Assembly (NCBI RefSeq): GCF_002575655.3
Contig: NC_053039.3
Span: 239,546,622 to 239,610,621, forward strand
From: Aegilops tauschii subsp. strangulata
Taxonomy: Eukaryota; Streptophyta; Magnoliopsida; Poales; Poaceae
Direction of reading: 5' to 3'
Length of the DNA stretch: 64,000 nt
Of the stretch, positions 55,301-64,000 are shown piece by piece. The position numbers and the translations under genes are program-made. The notes under the pieces were generated by a model that was not told the origin of the DNA, ran no database searches, and saw only the letters and a program-made list of their open reading frames with translations. Each line of letters starts with the position of its first letter. The first letter of the stretch is position 1.

Positions 55301-56608
55301 GGCCGGTTTATGATATCAATCTAAACCGGGACTTCAGAATACCTCAACTTTGCTTGCGTAGCCCCAAGGGCCGGTTTATCTTTTCAAGCTGAACCGGGAC
55401 TTTTACCAATGTTTACTTTGAACAAATATACATTAGCCCCCAACTGCCAAGAATAATACTTGTATTGTGCTTGGGACTTGTAATAATTTCTGATAACAAG
55501 CAAATAGGCATTAGCCCCCAAGTACCAAGTGTATAACTTGTTATGCGCTTGGTACTTCAAATATGTATTGCCAACTCATGATATATCTGTCTCTTATAGG
55601 CTGAGCTAAGCAAAAAGGAAGCCCAAACCGCTGATCTTCAAGAAAACATCAAGTCCCAGCAAGCAGAAACCTCCAAAGGCAAAGATGAGCTGACCAGTGC
55701 CTTAGCAGCCATGGAGAAGCTGAAGGAAAATTTCAAGAAGGAGCGAGCGGATTGGGACATAGAGAAAATCACATTGCAAAAGAGAGCTGAGGACGTAGAA
55801 GCATCCCTTAAACCGGTGGCAGAAGAGCTGACTGGTTTAAAGCGGCAGATAAATGCCATGACCACTGCTGTGTTTGGTAAATATCCTTACTTTAAGTTTT
55901 CAACACATATTATCCCATCAGTTGCCGGTTTACTGATGCTCGTAATGATGCAGGAACTCGCATTACCCATCTGGGCTCTGACATGCAGAAGAAATTGAAG
56001 GCTGCCTATACTCTTATAGAGCAATTATATACCGGCACGCAACAGATCATATGACCGCTTCTCATAACAAGCCGCCCCCAACCTTAATCAAGGAAACCTT
56101 AGAAAGGTTGTCAATGCTGCCTGCCCGGTTTGAAGAGTTAAAAAGATCAGCTGCAAGGGCAGGTGCTCTGACCGCGCTAACCCGGGCTAAAGCATGGGTG
56201 CCTGATCTTGATCCGGTGGATGTGGGTAAAGGCTATCCAAGCTTAAGGGAAGACGGGTCAGATTTTGACAATGATGACCTCCGAGCCATAACCAGGGAAA
56301 TGCGTCCAGTGGCTTGCCAATGGGCTGAAGAAACTGATCTTTCACACTATCATGCGATTTATGACATCAACAACAAACGAGTTGCTGCACCAACTCCTGA
56401 CGCTCAAAATCTTATCCCGCCAATCCGTAAGCATACCTATGCCCCTGACGTTGAACCGTCCACACTTATAAGCGATGAACTTGTATTCCAAGCCCTAACT
56501 GGGATCGATTGGGCAACCATTCACTTCCAGCCACTGGGTAGAGAGGAGGAGGATGAACCGGCGCAAGATGATCCACATCCGTCAAGTCAGCCTGGTGACG
56601 AGTCATGA
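52351..56608 (+). pseudogene. Tat-2 antisense gene (aORF), spliced
   Basis: Proposed exons: 5' UTR to 52,504; 53,049-53,947 (ATG 53,061); 54,023-54,636; 54,713-55,232; 55,600-55,876; 55,954-56,608 (TGA). All junctions are GT-AG. The first coding exon carries the transposase_28-like domain (NFQVFCEAYLQEEPTVELFRDFF-type region, GVDFVRCWISWSI, RRPGLMCEY). A Lys-rich linker (KKKPRDKPAKTPRPKTK) and an acidic segment follow. A coiled coil (55,600-55,870) leads to a C-terminal domain with RAKAWVPDLDP. A lost base in an A-run near 53,267-53,272 and a frameshift at about 56,000-56,050 break it. Intron phases match the Tat-1 gene. Function unknown. Confidence 0.78.
55290..55560 (+). repeat. Header-hairpin repeats in Tat-2 aORF intron
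   Basis: Four units, each starting with TAGCCCC(C)AA (55,290; 55,359; 55,434; 55,512), each followed by an inverted repeat: CCGGTTTA/TAAACCGG, CCGGTT/AACCGG, CCAAG/CTTGG and AGTACCAAG/CTTGGTACT. Confidence 0.75.
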
Positions 56609-57664
56609 TCCGGAGGCCGGTTTAGCCTTCTGCGTACTGCAACACTTGCCGAAAAAAATTATTCCTTTGGGCATTAAAGCGCCTTGTAATAGGCTAGTTC
56701 AAACACTTGGTCTGCTATGCCATCGGCATATTTATTTTTCCTGACACTGTTAATCCGCCATGCTTAGGATATATTATATTCATAATCCGTAGCGGTTTAT
56801 TCAAGCTGTTCCTGCATACAAGAAGTTGAAAGTGTCCTGGCGGTTTACCACCGGACGGGTCATGATGCCCAAATATATAGCCAGGGTTTATAACTAAGGT
56901 TGTATTTGAAAATAATCAAATATAAAATAGATGATACCTGTGACATTGAATCACATCGTTGGTTGACCAACTTTTTTGTAGTAAGGGTGATAACCCCAAT
57001 CTTGAGTACTGATAACACTTCCATATCATGCCAGTTTATGATAAAACCATACCAGGTTGTGATAAACACTGGATTATCCATATATAACACTGGCGACTTA
57101 TAGTCGAAACCAGACCGGGTCAATAAACGCCAGATTATAAATGATCATGTACTGACAACTTGTAGTTGAAAGCCAAGCTGGGTCAATAAACGCCGGTTCA
57201 TCATAAAATATTATAAACCTCATCAAAGGAGGGAAAAACTTGGCAAATAAAAGCATAAAAAGAACATGCGAGGCTTTTCAAGGGCTGCCAGGCCCAAAAT
57301 CGAGGCTTTTCATGGGCTGCCAGGCCACTGAGTTAAACCATTTTACAAAGCCTTTTAAGATGGACCTCACATTAACCAATCGTCGTTTTAACTTTGACAA
57401 GTTCAGGGTCTATGAGATTGACTTGTCAAACGTTCAGCGGGTCATACCAGGATTACCTGGACGGAGTGGCTTACTTAAAGAGGCAGGATAACCCGGGGTT
57501 TTAGGTGAATACACCTGGCTTCCAAGCCTGGCTTGATAGCCTATTACAAGGGTGTAGACTCTTTGTTCTTTGAGAAGCAAAGAGCCGCCAAGCAATATTT
57601 TGAGCTGTGCTCAGTGGGTGCCTGTGTTTGAGTTGTGCTTTTGCAACACTCTCTTTAGCCCCTA

Positions 57665-57871
57665 AGTGATTTCCCTGGTGGCCTTACACCGATCAAGAGG
57701 TGTAGCTATGGTTCGAATACGACCAAGCCCCCAAGTGATTTCCCTGGTGGCCTTACGCCGATCAAGAGGTGTAGCTATGGTTCGAATACGACCGAGCCCC
57801 CAAGTGATTTCCCTGGTGGCCTTACGCCGATCAAGAGGTGTAGCTATGGTTCGAATACGACCAAGCCCCCA
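57665..57871 (+). repeat. Tandem repeat, 3 x 69 bp
   Basis: Units 57,665-57,733, 57,734-57,802 and 57,803-57,871, almost identical (two or three differing bases). Each ends in AGCCCCCA before the next AGTGATTTCC. Because 69 is a multiple of 3 the array also reads as an open frame, which I take as incidental. Confidence 0.95.
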
Positions 57872-57875
57872 AGTG

Positions 57876-57891
57876 ATATATATATATATAT
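57876..57891. repeat. (AT)8 microsatellite
   Basis: Sixteen bases of alternating A and T directly after the 69-bp array, within a truncated fourth unit. Confidence 0.85.
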
Positions 57892-58069
57892 GGCTTTAGA
57901 AGCCGGATCAATAAGTAAACGGAACTCCGCTTTATAAACAGAAGACCCTATGTAACCACATATGATGTAAAAAAACAACAAAGACCCCGCTTTAGCTGAG
58001 GCTCCGGTTTATTGTATTGATCATAATATATACATTGTCATAACTATGTACATAAGAAGAGCCTGTGGC

Positions 58070-59908
58070 TCAAGTATAGTAAGGCCGAAGATGAGCGATA
58101 TTCCACGGCCGGTGGGTCTCCTCCTCCGATTTACGTGAGTCTTTGTGTTCTCGAACATCGATATGGTAGTATGACCCGTTATGCAGATTCTTGCTGACCA
58201 CAAAGGGTCCTTCCCAAGGCGGGGATAACTTGTGCATATCAGTCTGATCCTGGATGATTCGGAGCACCAGATCGCCTTCTTGAAAAGTTCTGGTTCTAAC
58301 CCGGCGGCTGTGATAACGACGCAGATCTTGCTGGTAAATCGCCGAACGAGCTGCTGCAATGTCACGCTCCTCATCTAACAGGTCAAGTGCTTCCTGTCGT
58401 GCCTTCTCATTGTCAGCTTCGACATAAGCCGCCACACGAGGCGAGTCATGACGGATGTCACTAGGGAGAACCGCCTCTGCTCCGTAAACCATGAAAAAAG
58501 GCGTGTAACCCGTAGATCTTTTGGGCGTGGTATTGATGCTCCATAACACTGAAGGTAACTCCTCCACCCAACAACCCGACGTCCGTTGTAAAGGAACCAT
58601 GAGCCGGGGCATGATGCCTCTCAGGATCTCTTGATTGGCTCTCTCCGCTTGACCATTAGACTGGGGGTGAGCCACTGATGATACGTCAAGCCGGATGTGC
58701 TCACGTTGACAAAATTCTTTCATAGCACCCTTGGACAGATTAGTGCCATTATCAGTTATAATGCTGTGTGGAAAACCAAACCGGAAAATCACTTTCTTGA
58801 TGAATTGAACTGCCATAGCTGCATCACACTTACTGACTGGCTCTGCCTCCACCCACTTAGTGAACTTATCAACCGCCACCAGAAGGTGGGTCTTCTTATC
58901 CTTAGATCTCTTAAAGGGCCCAACCATATCCAGCCCCCAAGTCGCAAACGGCCAAGTGATTGGAATCATCCTCAACTCTTGAGCCGGTACATAAGCGTGC
59001 CGTGAGAATTTTTGACAGCCATCACACTTTTTGACCAAGTCCTCAGCATCGGCATGAGCCGTCAGCGAATAGAAACCGTGACGAAAAGCCTTGGCTACCA
59101 GAGACTTTGAACCGGCGTGGTGACCACAATCTCCTTCGTGGATCTCACGCAAAATCTCACGGCCTTCTTCAGGAGACACGCAACGCTGAAACGCCCCTGT
59201 CACACTGCAATGATGTAACTCTCCATTGACAATAGTCATTGACTTGGACCGCCAGATTATCTGCCTGGCCAAAGTTTCATCCTCCGGTAACTCGCCCTGG
59301 TTCATATACGCCAAATATGGGACCGTCCAATCTGGAATGATATGAAGAGCCGCCACCAACTGAGCCTCCGGATCAGGAACAGCCAAATCCTCCTTTGTAG
59401 GGAGTTTGACCGACGGGTTATGTAAAACATCCAGAAAAACATGGGGTGGAACCGGTTTACGTTGGGAGCCCAAACGACTTAAAGCGTCTGCCGCTTCGTT
59501 CTTTCGCCGGTCCACTTGGTCAACCTGATAACCTCTGAAGTGACCAGCGATAATATCCACCTCTCGACGATATGCTGCCATGAGCGGGTCCTTGGAATCC
59601 CAAGTACCAGACACTTGTTGAGCCACCAGGTCCGAGTCACCGAAGCACTTAACCCGGCTTAAGTTCATCTCCTTAGCCATCCGAAGACCGTGGAGTAAGG
59701 CCTCATATTCAGTTGTATTGTTAGTGCAAGGGAACATTAAACGGAGAACATAACAAAACTTATCACCTCGTGGGGAAGTTAACACGACTCCAGCCCCCGA
59801 GCCCTCCAACTTCCTGGACCCATCGAAATGAATAGTCCAATAAGTATAATCCGACTTTTCTTCCGGCGCTTGTAACTCTGTCCAGTCATTGATGAAATCC
59901 ACAAGTGC
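58070..59908 (-). pseudogene. Tat-2 archaeal-type RNase H and integrase
   Basis: In frame with RT, after TAG 59,909-59,911. RNase H has IHFDGSRKLEGSGAG (near 59,820), NTTEYEALLHGL and FGDSDLVAQQ. Integrase has the zinc finger (GHHAGSKSLVAKAF, CDGCQKF), the core GLDMVGPF, ITDNGTNLSKG and GQAERAN with an intact D-D-E triad, and a GPY/F-like WEGPFVVSKNL end. Ends at 58,070. It lacks the PGPGT spacer of Tat-1. Confidence 0.9.
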
Positions 59909-59911
59909 CTA

Positions 59912-61273
59912 AGATTTGATTGTCGTCCGAGGCATATATTTCGACCCATGAGGTCCAGGCTCAATAGCCCACTTGGCAACCCGGCCAGTTGCTTCCCTGT
60001 TTTGGATTATATCCCCCAAAGGGGCAGAGCTGACCACAGTGATAGGATGACCCTGGAAATACTGTTTAAGCTTCCGACTCGCCATGAAAACTCCATACAC
60101 CAGCTTCTGCCAATGTGGGTACCCTTGTTTGGACTCAATAAGCACCTCACTAATATAATAAACCGGTTGTTGAACCGAATACTCCTTTCTAGCCTCCTTG
60201 CGCTCCACCACAATAGCCACACTAACAGCCCGGGCATTAGCAGCCACATATAACAACAAGGGCTCTTTATCAACGGGAGCAGCAAGGACAGGCGGCTCAG
60301 CTAGCTGCCACTTTAGATCCTCAGATGCTTCATTGGCGGCATCACTCCAGACGAAGTCATCCGTCTTCTTCAGCATCTGATACAAAGGGATGGCCTTCTC
60401 CCCAAGGCGACTGATAAACCGGCTTAAGGCTGCAATCCGGCCTGCCAAGCGTTGAACATCATTGATACACTTCGGTTTAGCCAGCGAAGTAATAGCCTTG
60501 ATCTTCTCTGGATTAGCTTCAATGCCCCTGTTAGACACCAGAAAACCCAAGAGCTTGCCTGCCGGAACACCAAAGACACACTTGGCCGGGTTAAGCATCA
60601 TCTCATAAACCCGGAGGTTATCAAAAGTCTCCTTCAAATCATCTATCAATGTCTCCTCTTTTCTGGACTTCACCACAATATCATCCACATAAGCATGAAC
60701 ATTGCACCCGATCTGATTATGAAGACAATTCTGCACACAGCGCTGATAAGTCGCCTGGGCACTCTTGAGCCCAAAAGGCATAGATACATAGCAGAAGGCT
60801 CCAAAGGGAGTTATAAAAGTTGTCTTCTCCTGGTCCTTAACTGCCATTTTAATCTGATAATAACCAGAGTAAGCGTCCAGAAAGCTCAAATGCTCACAAC
60901 CCGCCATAGCATCAATGATTTGATCAATACGAGGGAGAGCAAAAGGATCTGCCGGACAACCCTTGTTCAAATCTATGTAGTCCACACACATACGCCAAGT
61001 GTAGTTCTTCTTAAGTACTAGCATCGGATTAGCCAACCACTCAGGATGAAATACCTCAATGATAAACCTAGCCGCCAAGAGCCTGGCTACTTCCTCACCA
61101 ATGGCCTTGCGTCTTTCTTCATTGAAGCGGCGGAGAAACTGCTTGACCGGTTTAAACTAGGGATCGATGTTAAGAGTGTACTCAGCGAGTTCCCTCGGTA
61201 CACCTGGCATGTCAGAAGGTTTCCATGCAAAGATGTCCCGGTTCTCACGGATGAACTCGGTGAGCGCGCTTTC
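59912..61273 (-). pseudogene. Tat-2 reverse transcriptase and degenerate RNase H
   Basis: Frame from the TAG at 61,274-61,276 to the TAG at 59,909-59,911, with another TAG at 61,157-61,159. NRDIFAW and SDMPGVP lead into RT: VLVLKKNYTWRMCVDY, SFLDAYSGYYQI, FGLKSAQATYQR and the catalytic YVDDIVVK box (near 60,680), then FLVSNRGIE. The Gypsy RNase H has LLYVAANARAVS without the first Asp, matching the known replacement by a second RNase H in this lineage. Confidence 0.9.
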
Positions 61274-63340
61274 CTATTTCGGATCCAGGTTAGCGCTGAT
61301 GCTAAACTGCTTGGATGAATCGCCAGGCACAAAATCAACCAGCTTAGTCTCATCAGCCGATTTAAACTTCAAGGCCGGATCATGCTCTGTAGTTGGCTTT
61401 TTCAAAGAAGTCATATCCGCCGGATCAACATTGTCCTTGTAGAACTTCAACTCCTCTGTTGCACAAACCGAATCAGCATAAGCCGCATCACCTTCTTCAC
61501 ATTCCAAAGTGATCTTACGGCTCCCATGTACCGTGATGGTCCCCTTATGACCCGGCATCTTGAGCTGCAGATAAACATAACAGCGCCTTGCCATGAACTT
61601 AGCATAAGCCGGCCGTCCAAACAAGGCATGATACGGGCTCTTGATTTTTACCACTTCAAAAGTCAATGTCTCTGATCTCGAATCATGATCATCCCCAAAA
61701 GCAACCTCCAGAGCTATCTTACCAACTGGATACACCGATTTACCAGGCACCACACCATGAAAAACGATGTTTGACGGTTTAAGATTTTTATCTGTCAACC
61801 CCATGCGACGGAAGGTTTCATAATAAAGAATATTGATACTGCTCCCTCCATCCATGAGCACCTTGGTGAACTTATACCCTCCAACCTGAGGCGCCACCAC
61901 CAACGCCAGATGACCCGGATTATCAACCCGGGGTGGATGATCCTCTCGACTCCACACAATGGGCTGTTCAGACCAGCGCAAGTAACGGGGCACAGCCGGT
62001 TCAACGGAGTTCACTGCCCTTTTATGAAGCTTCTGATCGCGCTTGCACAGGCTAGTGGTGAAGACATGATACTGCCCACTATTCAACTGCTTCGGGTTGC
62101 TCTGGTAACCCGACTGCGGCTGCTGCTGTTGATTCCCCTGATGATTATAACCACCCTGGTTGCCCTGATTGCCATGTCCGCTTTGATTACCTTGAAATCC
62201 TGAGCCAGAACTACCTCCACCATAACCCGGCCCATGAGAACCGGGTCCTGAACCGCCGTACGGTCCCTGATCATATCGGAAAAGATCCGAATTTTTAAAC
62301 TCCCGCATAATAAAGCAATCCTTCCAGAGGTGCGTGGCTGGCCTTTCTCGCGCCCCGTGCTTTGGGCAAGGCTGGTTTAACAGGCGCTCAAGATTGGGAC
62401 CTGATCCTCCACCCCGCGGGGGAGGTTTACCCTTACGGCGCTGACCATTATCCCGTGTGTTGGTGTTAGCCACAAAATATAAACTGTTATCTGCTTTACG
62501 CTTACCGTTGTTTCCATGGCCTGCCGGGTTATGCTGCTGCCCTTTGGTGCTGCCACTTTTCTTTCCCTTTCCCGGCTTTTCATCGTCAGATTCAGGGTCC
62601 TTGGTACTATCAGAGTCGGCATATTTAACCAGAGCTACCATAAGTGTCCCCATGTCATTGCAGTGACGTTTGAGCCGTCCCAACTTCAGCTTCAGAGGCG
62701 CGAACCGACAATTGCCTCCCAATGTTAAAACTGTTGTATCAGCATTGATGCGGTCCGATGAATGCAAGTTTTCTGAAACCCAACGCACCCAATGGGTTGT
62801 CGATTCTCCTTCCTCTTGGACACAGGCAGCTAAGTCCACAATTGACATGGGCTGCTTGCACGTGTCCTTGAAATTCTGGATAAACCGGGCCCTTAACCCG
62901 GCCCATGACCCAATGGAGTTAGCTAGCAAGTTCTTCAACCAAGTGCGAGTTGTTCCCTCCAACATCATGGTGAAATATTTAGCACATGCCGCATCATCCA
63001 CATCCAGCATCTCCATCGCCATCTCATAACTTTCGACCCATGACTCGGGGGATAAGTCGGCAGTGTAATTGGGCACTTTATGTGGACCCTTGAAATCCTT
63101 GGGCAGCCGTACATTACGTAGGGCCGGGACGAGGCACGGCACCCCCAAAGAACTGGAGGTAACTCCTGGTTCCCCCGAAGTTGTTGGATGAACCGGAGTA
63201 AGCTGACGGGCCGCGTACTGCGCTGCTAACTCGGTTTCTCGACGTGCCCTGCCATGATCCACCACATCCTGAGCATTAGCACCACCGCCCGCCGGATTAT
63301 GCCCTCGAGGCGGGTTACGGTTCCGCGCACTGCTCGACAC
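61274..63340 (-). pseudogene. Tat-2 gag core and protease
   Basis: Open frame of 688 codons ending in TAG 61,274-61,276. Gag core (MLEGTTRTWLKNLLANSIGSW, ESTTHWVRWVSENL), Lys-rich linker, zinc-like CPKHG...HLWKDC (near 62,340), a Gly/Asn/Gln-rich stretch (62,080-62,260), then a protease with VLMDGGSSINILY (near 61,850) and SPYHALFGRPAYAKF. The frame upstream (to 64,000) is broken; see the N-terminal fragment. Confidence 0.88.
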
Positions 63341-64000
63341 GGCCGATTCATCATATGCCTGCTGTAACTCCGGCTTGGGCGGGGAGTAGAATGAATCCTC
63401 TCGCGGCTGTATGAATAAGCCTGCTGCTGAGTCAAGGCTATCTGAAGGAGCTCTCTAACCCGTCGTGTCTCGACCGCTACTGGGGACTCACCTTCGATTG
63501 GGAGAGCTGCCAATCATGAAGCGGCGGCGACTATGTTATCCAACGGGTTAGAGTAATGACCCGGAGGCGTTGAGACGTGCTGCGACAGGACATTGTCCTG
63601 ACGAGGTGGGTCCATCGGACGCGATTGAACCGGCGCGCCCGATCCAGGTGCCTCCACCCGGTTTACCACTGGCGGGTTACTGGTTCCTGCTCCTCGCGTG
63701 TCAAAGAGATTCCTTGCCTCATAAACCGGAGGTAGGTGAGATCAGTACCTTCTCCTCATGACATCATTTGACGCGCTCTGATCTAACATAAGTCGGTAAG
63801 CCTGTGCATCCAACTCGGCCCGCTCTGCAGCCATCCTGGTATCCTCAGCTGCCAGGTCTGCCTTGGCTTGAGTTATTTGATCCTTCACCTTCGCGATTTC
63901 CGTGTTATGCTCATCCTGATTCGCCGGGTTAACTTCCACCAGCAGTGTTGCCAAAGCGAAAAAATAAGTCAGACAAAACCTGTGCCGGCGGTCGCACAGG
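63341..64000 (-). pseudogene. Tat-2 gag N-terminus, fragmented
   Basis: Minus-strand pieces in different frames. A segment at 63,954-63,742 has a helical, Ala/Glu/Gln-rich stretch (AKVKDQITQAKADLAAEDT) that looks like a coiled coil. Another at 63,513-63,226 is Arg/Ser-rich. At least one stop (63,742) and frameshifts separate them from the gag core. The window ends before the PBS and 5' LTR. Confidence 0.6.

Larger units (their letters stand above)
56609..58069. other. Tat-2 convergent 3' region
   Basis: No gene. It lies between the antisense gene stop and the pol stop (58,070). It contains imperfect repeats of GGGTCAATAAACGCC near 57,117 and 57,180, the 69-bp tandem array and an (AT)n tract. 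Probably 3' untranslated sequence for both transcripts. Confidence 0.6.
51507..64000 (-). mobile_element. Tat-2, second Tat-type Gypsy element (incomplete at right edge)
   Basis: Minus-strand element: 3' LTR (51,507-52,049), antisense gene on the plus strand, tandem repeats, then integrase, RNase H, RT, protease and gag up to the right edge. The 5' LTR and PBS lie outside. Gag-pol is one frame interrupted by three TAG codons. Confidence 0.88.

Noticed and set aside
57665..57871. CRISPR-like direct repeats
   Set aside because: Units are contiguous without unique spacers, in a plant retrotransposon 3' region.
1..64000. tRNA, rRNA or host protein-coding gene
   Set aside because: No sequence outside the listed elements remains that could hold one, and no cloverleaf-like or cellular domain motif was seen.

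Overview
The window is a block of nested transposable elements from a grass, most probably a Triticeae species (wheat, Aegilops, barley or rye). The evidence is an Angela-type Copia LTR (TGAAGGAAATATGCC ... CCCAACA), very long chromovirus LTRs starting TGTAACATCCC, and two Tat-type Gypsy elements carrying spliced antisense genes. I found no cellular host gene, tRNA, rRNA or prokaryotic feature.

Nesting, from outside in. (1) An old Copia element (Copia-2, about 44.5-51.5 kb, + strand) is the base layer. (2) Its 5' LTR is interrupted by an L1-type LINE on the - strand; ORF1 lies at 40.5-44.4 kb and ORF2 is split between 40.1-40.55 kb and 1-2.1 kb. Its 3' LTR is interrupted at 51,507 by a second Tat element (Tat-2) that runs off the right edge. 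(3) The LINE holds a solo LTR of a Tekay-type chromovirus (2,120-3,205 plus 38,446-40,105, TSD TTTGG). (4) That solo LTR holds an Angela element (3,206-38,445, TSD AGCAT). (5) Angela holds two further insertions: Tat-1 in its reverse transcriptase (TSD TTGGA) and a complete Tekay-type element, Tekay-1, in its 3' LTR (25,954-36,837, TSD CAGAG).

An extra rearrangement sits inside Angela. The block 9,364-13,129 is a near copy of 23,800-27,548. It shows the Tat-1 insertion as a clean solo LTR, followed by Angela RT/RNase H and part of a Tekay-1 LTR. It then jumps at 13,129/13,130 into the middle of the Tat-1 antisense gene. One insertion site is therefore present in two states, solo LTR and long element, in cis.

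Both Tat elements have convergent genes. Gag-pol is on the - strand; a multi-exon antisense gene (transposase_28-like domain, charged linker, coiled coil, conserved C-terminus) is on the + strand. Intron phases agree between the two. In both, a TAG codon lies in frame at the same point between protease and reverse transcriptase. In both, the antisense-gene introns carry repeats made of a TAGYCCCCRAG header followed by a hairpin. Tekay-1 carries an intact extra ORF of 243 aa upstream of gag whose N-terminus resembles a double-stranded RNA-binding fold.

Almost every gag-pol frame is broken by stops or frameshifts. Tat-1 gag-protease is one long open frame and ORF0 of Tekay-1 is intact.
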